Shown here piece by piece: positions 25,273 through 33,489 of a DNA stretch of 64,000 bases. The DNA is from M3007 sp964646615 (lineage in GTDB: Bacteria > Bacteroidota > Bacteroidia > Chitinophagales > Saprospiraceae), in assembly GCA_964646615.1 (NCBI GenBank), contig CAZYEV010000046.1, positions 1 to 64,000 on the forward strand. Reading direction: 5' to 3'. The position numbers and the translations under genes are program-made. Positions within the stretch are counted from its first letter, which is position 1, and each line of letters starts with the position of its first letter. The notes beneath the pieces were generated by a model. That model saw only the letters and a list, made by a program, of their open reading frames with translations. It had not been told where the DNA came from and searched no databases.

Positions 25273-27372
25273 ATGCTGGATATCGCCATTGAATACCTCA
25301 AAGGCGTCGGCCCACAACGCGGCGAGGCGCTCAAACGCGAGTTAGGGATTTACACCTGCGGCGACCTGCTGCTGCATTTCCCCTTCCGCTACATTGACCG
25401 CACGCGCTTCCACAACATCCGCGACATAAAACAAGAGGGAGAAGCCTACCAGCTGAAAGGCGTCCTGCGCCGCTTAGAGACCGTAGGCGAAGGGCGCGTC
25501 AAGCGCTTAGTGGGCACCCTGCGCGACGAGACCGGTGCCCTCGAATTGGTGTGGTTTCAGGGCATCTCCTGGCTCGAGCGCTCCCTGACCGTGGGCAAAC
25601 AGTACGTCGTTTATGGGCGCGTGTCGCTCTTCAACGGGCGTTTCAACATCGCCCACCCGGAGATGGAAGAACTCACGCCCGACAACGCCCAATCGGCCCG
25701 CACGTTCGACCCCGTCTATCCATCCACCGACAAGCTGAGCCAAAAAGGCCTGGACGCCCGCGGCCTGCGCAAATTGGTACGCACCCTGCTCGACCAGCTC
25801 ACCCCCGCCGAACTGCCCGAAACACTGCCGGATACCCTCCTGAGCGCCTACCGACTCATGCCGCGCTGGGAAGCCCTCCACAAAATTCACTTCCCCGAAA
25901 ACCAGCAGGAACTCGACGCTGCGCGCCGACGACTCAAATTTGAGGAACTGTTCTTCCTCCAGCTGCGGCTGCTGCAAATACGCCTGCGGCGAAAGAGCAG
26001 CAGCCGAGGCTTCGTGTTTGAAAAAGTGGGCGATTACTTTCACCGCTTTTATCGCGAAAAGTTGCCCTTCGAGCTCACCAACGCCCAAAAGCGCGTGGTG
26101 CGCGAAATACGCGCCGACCTGGGCGCCGGCGCCCAGATGAACCGCTTGGTGCAGGGCGATGTCGGCTCCGGCAAAACGGTGGTGGCCCTGCTGGCCATGC
26201 TCATCGCCATAGACAACGGCTTTCAGGCCTGCCTGATGGCACCCACCGAAATCCTGGCCCAACAGCACTACAACAGCATTACCCAACTCGTCGGCGACCT
26301 GGGCGTCCAGGTAGGCTTCCTGAGCGGCACCGTTAAAGGCAAAACCCGCAAAGCCATGCTGGAGGCGCTGGCCTCGGGCGATATGCACATCGTCGTGGGC
26401 ACCCACGCGCTCATTGAGGAAGCCGTGCAGTTTCACCGCCTCGGGCTGGCCGTCATTGACGAACAGCACCGCTTCGGCGTCGAGCAACGCGCCGCCCTGT
26501 GGAAGAAAGGCGCCGGCTTGCCCCCGCACGTGCTCGTCATGACCGCCACACCCATACCGCGCACCTTAGCCATGACACTGTACGGCGACTTAGACACGTC
26601 CATCATTGACGAGCTGCCACCGGGCCGCAAACCCATCAAGACGCTGCACTTCACCGAGCCGCACCGCCTGCGCGTGCAGGGCTTCATGCGCGAGCAAATC
26701 GCCCAGGGCCGGCAGGTCTATGTCGTTTACCCCATGATTGAAGAAACCGAAAAAGCCGACATGCTCAACCTCATGACCGGCTACGAAGCCCTCAGCCGCG
26801 ACTTTCCGCCACCGCAATACCAGATAAGCATCGTGCACGGCAAGATGAAGCCCGCCGACAAGGACTTCGAGATGCAGCGCTTCGCCCGCGGCGAAACGCA
26901 CATCATGGTGGCCACCACCGTCATCGAAGTGGGCGTCAACGTGCCCAATGCCACCGTCATGGTCGTCGAGAATGCCGAGCGCTTCGGCCTCAGCCAGCTG
27001 CACCAACTGCGCGGGCGCGTCGGGCGCGGTGCCGAGCAATCCTACTGCATCCTCATGACCACGCAGAAACTCAGCGCCGACGCGCGCGAACGCATCCAGA
27101 CGCTCGTGCGCACCAACAACGGCTTCGAAATCGCCGACGCCGACCTGCGCCTGCGCGGCCCAGGCAACATCGAAGGCACCCAACAAAGCGGCATGATCCG
27201 CTTCCTCATCGCCGACTTAGCCAAAGACGGCCCCATCCTGACCGCCGCGCGCGACATCGCCAAACGCATCCTCGAGGCCGACCCCGAACTGACCGCCCCC
27301 GAACACCAGCGCCTGCGCGAACACTTAGCCTCCACAGGCAAAGAAGCCCGCCTGTGGAGCCGCATCTCCTGA
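25273..27372 (+). CDS. recG: ATP-dependent DNA helicase RecG
   Basis: 699 residues, standard RecG length. It unwinds branched DNA and drives fork reversal and Holliday junction formation at stalled forks. The N-terminal wedge (OB) domain begins YLKGVGPQRGEAL and LHFPFRYIDRT. The helicase motor follows: Walker A GDVGSGKTVVA, motif Ia MAPTEILAQQHY, box II DEQHRFGVEQR, TATPIPRTLAMT, VVENAERFGLSQLHQLRGRVGRG, and the C-terminal TRG segment GPGNIEGTQQSG. It has its own promoter close to the ATG. It is convergent with the lipoprotein gene at 27375, two bases separating the stops. Confidence 0.97.
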   Translation: MLDIAIEYLKGVGPQRGEALKRELGIYTCGDLLLHFPFRYIDRTRFHNIRDIKQEGEAYQLKGVLRRLETVGEGRVKRLVGTLRDETGALELVWFQGISWLERSLTVGKQYVVYGRVSLFNGRFNIAHPEMEELTPDNAQSARTFDPVYPSTDKLSQKGLDARGLRKLVRTLLDQLTPAELPETLPDTLLSAYRLMPRWEALHKIHFPENQQELDAARRRLKFEELFFLQLRLLQIRLRRKSSSRGFVFEKVGDYFHRFYREKLPFELTNAQKRVVREIRADLGAGAQMNRLVQGDVGSGKTVVALLAMLIAIDNGFQACLMAPTEILAQQHYNSITQLVGDLGVQVGFLSGTVKGKTRKAMLEALASGDMHIVVGTHALIEEAVQFHRLGLAVIDEQHRFGVEQRAALWKKGAGLPPHVLVMTATPIPRTLAMTLYGDLDTSIIDELPPGRKPIKTLHFTEPHRLRVQGFMREQIAQGRQVYVVYPMIEETEKADMLNLMTGYEALSRDFPPPQYQISIVHGKMKPADKDFEMQRFARGETHIMVATTVIEVGVNVPNATVMVVENAERFGLSQLHQLRGRVGRGAEQSYCILMTTQKLSADARERIQTLVRTNNGFEIADADLRLRGPGNIEGTQQSGMIRFLIADLAKDGPILTAARDIAKRILEADPELTAPEHQRLREHLASTGKEARLWSRIS

Positions 27373-27374
27373 CC

Positions 27375-28034
27375 CTACTGACGCGGCACGCACGTGTACT
27401 CCGACTTGCGCACCAGCATGCGCTGCTGCAGGTCGAACAAACGACGCTGCCCATACCCTACACGCAGACCCTCCTTGCGCCACTGCTCCGCATCCGGGCA
27501 ATTCGGCTTCTCCTGCATATCGGCCTCCTCTATCGGGCTGTAATACCACAGCGAACCCGTAGCCGACACCAATGGCGCCTCGTGCGGCAGGTATTCCGTC
27601 TGGTGCACCTGATACAAAATGCCGTTCTCTTCCTTATAGATATTCAACTTGCGCACATCGGGCGCTGTGCCCAAATCCACAAAAAAGAAATTGCGCCACT
27701 TGCCCTGAAAATAGCCTCCCTCCTCCACGGGCGGAAAGGCAAGGCGCTGGCCCGTAGAGTCTATGATGGCCACAATCTCCTGGCCCGGGGCGTCTGGGTT
27801 GTACTTCGCCTGTACCCGATAAACGCCGTAATAAACTTCAAAAGCCTCCGCCGAGTCGGCCCGATACAGCCCTTTATCGCAGCCCTCAAAGCCAAAAAGC
27901 GAGTCCGCCTTTTCGTACGGGAAGGTTACTTCGATGGCCGGCCTGTCGGATTTTTTATCCGGCGTTTTGCCCGATTGGCAGGCCCAGGCCAACAGGGCCA
28001 GCAGAGTCATTCCAGCAGCAATGCGAATGTTCAT
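27375..28034 (-). CDS. Putative lipoprotein of unknown function
   Basis: 219 residues from the ATG at 28034, which opens a signal with lipobox LAWACQS (Cys at about residue 19). The body has EVYYGVYRVQAKYNP, IVAIIDSTGQRLAFPP and KLNIYKEENGILYQV, mixed beta-rich sequence that I do not recognise. It is probably an outer-membrane-associated lipoprotein. Two other Cys occur late (NCPDAEQW, YTCVP). Repeat array 3 lies about 300 bp upstream of its start. Confidence 0.75.
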   Translation of the reverse strand: MNIRIAAGMTLLALLAWACQSGKTPDKKSDRPAIEVTFPYEKADSLFGFEGCDKGLYRADSAEAFEVYYGVYRVQAKYNPDAPGQEIVAIIDSTGQRLAFPPVEEGGYFQGKWRNFFFVDLGTAPDVRKLNIYKEENGILYQVHQTEYLPHEAPLVSATGSLWYYSPIEEADMQEKPNCPDAEQWRKEGLRVGYGQRRLFDLQQRMLVRKSEYTCVPRQ

Positions 28035-28329
28035 GGTAAAACGGTGCGGTGTTGTTTTTTTTTGTTTTTTATAGAAAAAATGAAAGAAGCCGACAAAAAA
28101 GCATTGCCCCAGCAAGGGACGGCCTTTTAATGGCCGGCAAAATTCTGGAGAAAAGGCCAAATGCCCGCGCTTCAGATTTCGGGAGCTGATGTTGCGCGCG
28201 ATTGAGAAGCCTATGCGCTCCGGGATTTTTCTTTTCTAACCGCAGAAGACGTTGAGAAACGCTGGGCAAAACACCGCTGCGGCCCTCGGCAAACGCTGTG
28301 TTTTTTTAACCTTTTGCCCCCACGAGCTC

Positions 28330-28783
28330 GAGGCGACACCTCCCACAAGGAGGCGACATCTCCCACAAGGAGGCGACATCTCCCACAAGGAGGTGTCGTC
28401 TCCGGCTTTTCTAACTCGAGGCTGTCGTCTCCGGATTTTCTCAGGCCACGCATACGTACCTGTTTTCTTCCACTACGGCGCCGAGAAATTCTGTTTTGGA
28501 GATGTCGCCTTCTCGTACCTCGAAGACAACACCTCTGGCTGGTTCCGGAGATGTCGCCTTCTCGTACCTCGAAGACAACACCTCTGGCTGGTTCCGGAGA
28601 TGTCGCCTCCTCGTGCCTCAAAGACAACACCTCTGGCTGGTTCCGGAGATGTCGCCTCCTCGTGCCTCAAAGACAACACCTCTGGCTGGTTCCGGAGATG
28701 TCGCCTCCTCGTACCTCGAAGACAACACCTCATGTCTTCGTTCCAGAGATGTCGCCTCCTCGTACCTCGAAGACGACACCTCC
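28330..28783 (-). repeat. Structured tandem repeat array 3 (20-bp and 49-bp units)
   Basis: Two blocks. At 28330-28389, three 20-bp units (GAGGCGACAYCTCCCACAAG) precede GAGGTGTCGTCT. At 28498-28783, six units of 49-51 bp start at about 28498, 28547, 28596, 28645, 28694 and 28745. Each holds a 37-nt hairpin whose arms on the minus strand, GAGGTGTTGTCTTC and GAAGGCGACATCTC, pair at all 14 positions using three G-U pairs, around the loop GAGGTACGA (or GAGGCACGA). On the plus strand the same positions would be A-C mismatches. The array ends 22 bp from the stop of the VWA gene. Confidence 0.92.
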
Positions 28784-28804
28784 GTTTGGCGCGTTCGCAG
28801 CGGG

Positions 28805-29929
28805 TCAAAAATCATTTTTCCAGCGCTTCAGGTCTTGCCGGGCGATGGCGGCGGCCATGAGCTCAGGGAATTGCTGTGGTGTGCAGGCAAACACGGGCAC
28901 GTCGAGCGCAGCTAAGGCGGCGGCGTTGGTGCGGTCGTAGGCGGGTGCGCCTTCGTCGTTGAGGGCCAGCAGGCCGATGAGCGTAACGCCTGCAGCGCGC
29001 AGGTTCTGGGCCTTTTTGAGCATTTCGGCAGCAGAGCCGCCTTCATAGAGGTCGCTGATGAGGACGATGATGGTGTCCTGCGGTGTTTGCACCAGCGTTT
29101 GGGCGTAGCCCAAAGCTTTGGCGATGTCGGTGCCGCCGCCCAATTGGGCGCCGAAGAGCAGGGCGACGGGGTCGTGAAGGTATTCCGTCAGGTCGGCCAC
29201 TTCGGTGTCGAAGACGAAGAGGTTGGTCCGCAGGCTGCGCACGGAGGCCAGCACGGCGCCACACACGGCGGCATAGACCAGTGAGTCGGCCATAGAGCCG
29301 CTCTGGTCTATGCCTAAAATAATGTGGCGCAGCGCCTTTGCGCGTCGGGCGAAGCCGTAGCGCTGCTGAGGGATGATGCTCTTCAGTTCGGGCTGGTAGT
29401 GGCGCAGGTTGCGGTAGATGGTTCGGTGCCAGTCCATGTCGCGCGGGCGCGGGTTTCGGGTGCGTCCGGCGCGGCGGGTGGCCTGCTCCACGGCCTCGCG
29501 CAGGGCGTGCGCTAAGCGCTGCTCGAGTTCTTCGGCTACGCGGCGCACCACCCTGCGGGCTGTTTCGCGCGTTTCGTCGGGCATCGCCTTTTGCAACGAG
29601 AGCAAGGTGGCGGCCAGGTGTACATCCGGCTCTACCGAAGCGAGCAGCTCGGGCTGCAGGAGCATTTGCGTCAGGCCCAGCCGCTCTAAGGCATCGCGCT
29701 GAAGCAGCTGCACCACTGGCGTGGGGAAGTACTTCCGAATATCGCCCAGCCACCGATGCATGCGCGGCGACGAGCGCCCCAGCCCGCCCGCGCGGTCGGC
29801 GTCGTAGAGCGCCTCCAGCACGGCATCCATGCCGGCCTCGCGGCCCGAAAGCGCCACTTTCCCTTCGGGGTCGGCAGCACGGCCCAGGATGAGGCGCCAG
29901 CGTTCGGTGGAAGTGAGTGAAGTGTTCAC
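28805..29929 (-). CDS. VWA domain protein (CoxE/YehP-like)
   Basis: 374 residues. The helical N-terminal half (about 1-200) has Arg-rich segments (RRVVRRVAEELEQRL, RRAGRTRNPRPRDMDWHRTI). The C-terminal von Willebrand A domain has MIDAS residues in DQSGSMADS, the GGGTDIAKAL threonine and ISDLYEGGS. It is cytoplasmic, with no signal peptide. Proteins of this type usually act with MoxR-family AAA ATPases in metallocentre insertion or complex remodelling, but no MoxR gene is in the window. The start is GTG (29927-29929), which overlaps the stop of a 34-codon ORF upstream (GTGTGA), so translation is probably coupled. Confidence 0.82.
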   Translation of the reverse strand: MNTSLTSTERWRLILGRAADPEGKVALSGREAGMDAVLEALYDADRAGGLGRSSPRMHRWLGDIRKYFPTPVVQLLQRDALERLGLTQMLLQPELLASVEPDVHLAATLLSLQKAMPDETRETARRVVRRVAEELEQRLAHALREAVEQATRRAGRTRNPRPRDMDWHRTIYRNLRHYQPELKSIIPQQRYGFARRAKALRHIILGIDQSGSMADSLVYAAVCGAVLASVRSLRTNLFVFDTEVADLTEYLHDPVALLFGAQLGGGTDIAKALGYAQTLVQTPQDTIIVLISDLYEGGSAAEMLKKAQNLRAAGVTLIGLLALNDEGAPAYDRTNAAALAALDVPVFACTPQQFPELMAAAIARQDLKRWKNDF

Positions 29930-30030
29930 ACCAGATTTAGGGCCGCCATCGCGAGATAGAGCAGGGAACCGAAAATAAGCTTTACGAGAAAGTACAGATA
30001 AGTGCGCTTGTTCTTCTTTTGTTCTGTCAT
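29926..30030 (-). CDS. Small single-TM protein coupled to the VWA gene
   Basis: 34 residues, MTEQKKNKRTYLYF followed by a hydrophobic stretch (LVKLIFGSLLYLAMAALNLV). The positively charged N-terminus and 20-residue helix predict a single-pass inner-membrane protein, N-in. Its TGA stop overlaps the GTG start of the VWA gene. A TAnnTTTG promoter element sits 26 nt upstream of its ATG. I do not recognise the family. It might be a leader for coupling or a membrane tether for the VWA protein. Confidence 0.6.
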   Translation of the reverse strand: MTEQKKNKRTYLYFLVKLIFGSLLYLAMAALNLV

Positions 30031-30055
30031 GCCTTTAGCCTGTTTAGAGCATGCG

Positions 30056-30063
30056 CAAACTTA
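30056..30063 (-). promoter_or_regulatory. Promoter -7 element of the small ORF-VWA operon
   Basis: The minus strand reads TAAGTTTG, an exact TAnnTTTG match, about 26 nt before the ATG at 30030. Confidence 0.5.
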
Positions 30064-30073
30064 CGACGAAGAC

Positions 30074-30092
30074 ACCTGCCATTTGGGCAGGT
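30074..30092. terminator. Hairpin between PhoD gene and VWA operon
   Basis: ACCTGCC-ATTTG-GGCAGGT, a perfect 7-bp stem with a 5-nt loop, lies about 90 bp beyond the PhoD stop and just upstream of the VWA operon promoter. It has no strong T-tract, so it is a weak terminator candidate or a regulatory hairpin. Confidence 0.4.
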
Positions 30093-30183
30093 CGCAGGTT
30101 AAAAACATGCTTTCCTTATCAGGCCTCTTCTCCGACTCGATAATACCGCTTCACCCTACCCACCCAGCTGGGGCGCAGCCTTT

Positions 30184-31278
30184 TCAATACCGCACCTTGT
30201 GCTCGTAGAGCAGTTCGTTTTGCAGTCCGCGCACTTCCATGCTGACCACGGGGCGTTCGCCTTCCCAGTGTATTTTGAGCAGGCCGAAGTTGCGTTTGAC
30301 GAGCATGGGGCCGACGCGCATGCGGTTGGGTTCGTCCTGGCTGTTTCGGGTGTGTGTGAGGCCGCTGGAGGTGAAGTCGTACAGCGGATAGGGCAAGCCC
30401 TGGAGGTCCATGCGGCTGATTTCGGCCATGTGTCGGTCTCCGGAGAGGATGAGCAGGTTGGCCGGTTTGGTCTTGACGAGCAGCTGGAGCAGGCGTTTGC
30501 GGGCGTTGGGGAAGTTGCCCCATTTTTCGTGGCCGTGTTCGTTAGCCAACACCTGGATGCTGGAGGCCAGGATGTGCAGCTGGGCGGGGCTGTTGGTCAG
30601 TTCTTTTTCCAACCAGGCCCACTGGGCTTCGCCCAGGATGTCGCCTTCGGCGTTGGGCAGGTATCGGCGGTTCGGATCGGGGTCGGGCAAGAGGGTATCG
30701 CGGAAGTAGCGCGTGTCGAGCACGATGATTTTTATCTGGCGGGGTGGTTTTCCGAACAGGTAGCTCTGGTAGGCGCCTTCGCGTTTGCGCACGGGGTCGG
30801 AGTAGGGCACATCTAAGAAGTCGAGCAGGCATTTTTTGGCGGCGCGTTTGCTGGGCATGCCTTTGCCGCCGTCGTTGGTGCCGTAGTCGTGGTCGTCGTA
30901 GATGCCGATGATGGGCGTTCGGTCGCGCAGTTTGCGGTATTCCGGATGGGTTTTCAGGCGTTTGTAGTGGGCGGCTAAGGCGCGGGCGTCGGTAGTGTCG
31001 GCGTAGATGATGTCGCCCAGCCAGATCCACAGGTCAGGGTGGTTGGCGGCGATACCGGCCCACATGTCCTGCGGCAAGTGGAGTTTATTGCACGAGCCGA
31101 AGGCAATGACGCCCAGGTCTTTCGACAGGTCGAGCGCACGCGGCTGGAAGGCTTCGAGGTCAACGGTGCGTTCGCTGACGAGGTCATCTTCATCACTTTG
31201 GGCGATGGCCGGCAGTGCATTTAGCAAGGTTGCCGTCAGGAACCCCCATAGGAGCATGCGAGAGGGGAAGAAGCACAT
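30184..31278 (-). CDS. PhoD-like alkaline phosphatase family protein
   Basis: 364 residues with a signal peptide (LLWGFLTATLLNALPAIAQ, cleavage at about residue 27), so it acts in the periplasm or outside. Metallophosphatase motifs of the PhoD family appear in order: FGSCNKL, WLGDIIYADT, YDDHDYGTND, VLDTRYFRD, LASSIQVL and LSGDRHMAE. It hydrolyses phosphodiesters or monoesters, probably with Fe/Ca or similar metals; the true substrate is not predictable. It is divergent from the PorE-like gene at 31473. Confidence 0.88.
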   Translation of the reverse strand: MCFFPSRMLLWGFLTATLLNALPAIAQSDEDDLVSERTVDLEAFQPRALDLSKDLGVIAFGSCNKLHLPQDMWAGIAANHPDLWIWLGDIIYADTTDARALAAHYKRLKTHPEYRKLRDRTPIIGIYDDHDYGTNDGGKGMPSKRAAKKCLLDFLDVPYSDPVRKREGAYQSYLFGKPPRQIKIIVLDTRYFRDTLLPDPDPNRRYLPNAEGDILGEAQWAWLEKELTNSPAQLHILASSIQVLANEHGHEKWGNFPNARKRLLQLLVKTKPANLLILSGDRHMAEISRMDLQGLPYPLYDFTSSGLTHTRNSQDEPNRMRVGPMLVKRNFGLLKIHWEGERPVVSMEVRGLQNELLYEHKVRY

Positions 31279-31472
31279 AATTCCGTTTAGATTCGTTCAG
31301 TAGCAAGCAAAAACGCCCATCGAGCAAATATCGTGCACAACGGCGCTCCGGGCCGATGAGCGCGGCCCAAAACAACGGAGCGGGTTGGGCCGTTAGTGCA
31401 AAGACGCTCAAGCGCTGTGTGCAACATGCGCTCTTTCGGCAAAACAGACGCTCCTTTTGGCAAATAAACACC

Positions 31473-33482
31473 ATGCGAGTACATTTTCTATTGGTCGGGC
31501 TTTTGTGGGCACTTGGCGCCTGCACGCCGACCGCGCCGATTAAAGACGGCGCCACAGCCTACGATCGCAAACAGTTCCACGTAGCCATACCTATGTTGCA
31601 ACGCGATTTTGAGCGCGCCAGGAGCCGCTCGGAAAAAGGGCAGTTGGCCTATCGCGTTGCAGAGTCGTACCGGCACACGGGCAATTACGCCTCGGCGCTT
31701 CAGTGGTACGGCTTAGCCTATCAGTACAACTACGGCCCGGAGGCACTCAAAGGGCAGGCTTACATGCTCAAGCGCTTAGAGCGCTACGCCGAGGCCAAAG
31801 AGGCCTTCCGCAACCTGAGCATCGAAATTGGCAGCCCTTACGAATACCGCAAAGAGATGACCGCCTGCGACGTGGCGCTGGGCTGGCAAGAGCTGGCCAA
31901 AGAAAGCGGCTGGAGCGTGCAGCCCGTGCCGTTCAATAGCCCGCAGAACGACTTCGCGCCAGCCTTCTATACCGATGGGCGCTTAGTGTTCAGCAGCGAC
32001 CGCCCGGCAGCCAACAGCAAAAAGAACTACGGCTGGACGGGCAATAAGTTCATGGACCTGTTCATCGCCGACCCGGAGGCCTATGGTGCCCAGCCTTTCG
32101 ATGCGCGCATCAACACCACCGGCAACGAGGGCACCGTGGCGTTCAATCGCAATTTCACGGAGATGTACTTTGCCCGAGCCGTAGGCGCCTACAAGGGCGA
32201 CGACCAGTACTGCAAGATCTACTTCTCTACGCGCGTAGAAGGCGGCTGGTCAGAAGCGCGCCCCCTGCCCTTTCAGAAGGAGCGCGTCAACTACATGCAC
32301 CCGGCCCTGTCGCCCGACGGCCAGACACTCGTGTTTGCCAGCAACGACCCCGACGGCTGGGGCGGCTACGACCTGTGGACAATGCGCCGCAACGACCAGC
32401 TCGAAGGCGGCTGGGAAGAACCCAAACCACTGGGGCGTAACATCAACACCACCGGCAACGAGGTCTTCCCCAGCTGGTGCGCCGATACGCTCTTCTTCGC
32501 CTCCGACGGACACCCCGGCATGGGCGGCTTAGACATCTTCCGCACCTTCAAAATGGCCGATAACACCTGGGCCACTCCCCAAAACCTCAAACCACCCGTC
32601 AACAGCGGCGCCGACGACTTCGGCCTCATCGCTACCGCCCACAAACCGCAACACAAACCGCCACAAGCCGGCGACCTGCTCCTCTCCGGCTTCCTCACCT
32701 CCAACCGCCCCGGCGGACGCGGCGGCGACGACATCTACTACTTCGAACAACGCATCCCACTGCCCAAACCGCCTAAGCCAGACACCACCACGGGCAAACC
32801 CATCGTCTTCAAAATCCTCCTCGAAGGCTACGTCTTAGAAAAAATCCTGGCCGACCCCACCGACCCTAACAGCCGCATCCTGGGCCGAAAGCCCCTGCCC
32901 GGCGCCCGTGTGGACATCGCCTTCCGAAATCAAAACCAACTCGTCAGTGTCGGCGACGACGGCCTCTTCCGCTTAGAACTGGCCGAAAACACCGACTATG
33001 CCTTCACCGCCTCCAAAGATGGATACCTGACCAACGGACTGCGCTTCAGCACCCGCGGCATCCCGCGCGACAGCACCAACCCCGTGCAGGTCTATGAGGT
33101 GGAAATCGTGCTCGATAAAATCTTCCGCGACCGCGAAATCGTCCTGGAAAACATCTACTACGACTTCGACAAATGGGACATCCGCCCCGATGCCGAACCC
33201 GCGCTCAATCGCTTAGCCGACATGCTGCGCCAAAACCCCGGCATCCGCATCCAGCTGGGCAGCCACACCGACTGCCGGGGCGATAACGCCTACAACCAGA
33301 CACTTTCGCAAAAACGCGCCCAAAGCGCCGTTAACTACCTCATCGCCCGCGGCATTGACCCCGCACGCCTCAGCGCCATCGGCTACGGCGAAAGCCAGCC
33401 CGCCGTCAACTGCCCCTGCAACCGATGCACCGAGGCCGAACACCAGGCCAACCGACGCACCACCTTCAAAATCATCGAGTAA
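31473..33482 (+). CDS. PorE-like OmpA family lipoprotein
   Basis: 669 residues from the ATG at 31473, chosen because it opens a lipoprotein signal (LLVGLLWALGAC, Cys at about residue 17). Domains in order: TPR-like helices at about 25-130, WD40-like PD40 beta-propeller repeats at about 150-420 (LVFSSDRP, PALSPDGQTLVFASNDPDGWGGYDLW, LFFASDGHPGMGGLDIFR), a CarboxypepD_reg-like beta sandwich at about 460-560, and an OmpA C-terminal peptidoglycan-binding domain at about 570-669 (YYDFDKWDIRP, LGSHTDCRGDNAYNQTLSQKRAQ). This order is that of PorE, a T9SS component that links the outer-membrane machinery to peptidoglycan. aroE follows 7 bp after the stop. Confidence 0.87.
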   Translation: MRVHFLLVGLLWALGACTPTAPIKDGATAYDRKQFHVAIPMLQRDFERARSRSEKGQLAYRVAESYRHTGNYASALQWYGLAYQYNYGPEALKGQAYMLKRLERYAEAKEAFRNLSIEIGSPYEYRKEMTACDVALGWQELAKESGWSVQPVPFNSPQNDFAPAFYTDGRLVFSSDRPAANSKKNYGWTGNKFMDLFIADPEAYGAQPFDARINTTGNEGTVAFNRNFTEMYFARAVGAYKGDDQYCKIYFSTRVEGGWSEARPLPFQKERVNYMHPALSPDGQTLVFASNDPDGWGGYDLWTMRRNDQLEGGWEEPKPLGRNINTTGNEVFPSWCADTLFFASDGHPGMGGLDIFRTFKMADNTWATPQNLKPPVNSGADDFGLIATAHKPQHKPPQAGDLLLSGFLTSNRPGGRGGDDIYYFEQRIPLPKPPKPDTTTGKPIVFKILLEGYVLEKILADPTDPNSRILGRKPLPGARVDIAFRNQNQLVSVGDDGLFRLELAENTDYAFTASKDGYLTNGLRFSTRGIPRDSTNPVQVYEVEIVLDKIFRDREIVLENIYYDFDKWDIRPDAEPALNRLADMLRQNPGIRIQLGSHTDCRGDNAYNQTLSQKRAQSAVNYLIARGIDPARLSAIGYGESQPAVNCPCNRCTEAEHQANRRTTFKIIE

Positions 33483-33489
33483 ACGCACC

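Noticed and set aside
9197..28783. CRISPR arrays
   Set aside because: The segments between repeated cores are conserved from unit to unit rather than unique, the cores alternate in orientation, and no cas gene is present.
28211..28940. ORFs of up to 208 codons through array 3
   Set aside because: Several overlapping frames on both strands, all repeating the unit; no start signals and the array is better explained by hairpins.
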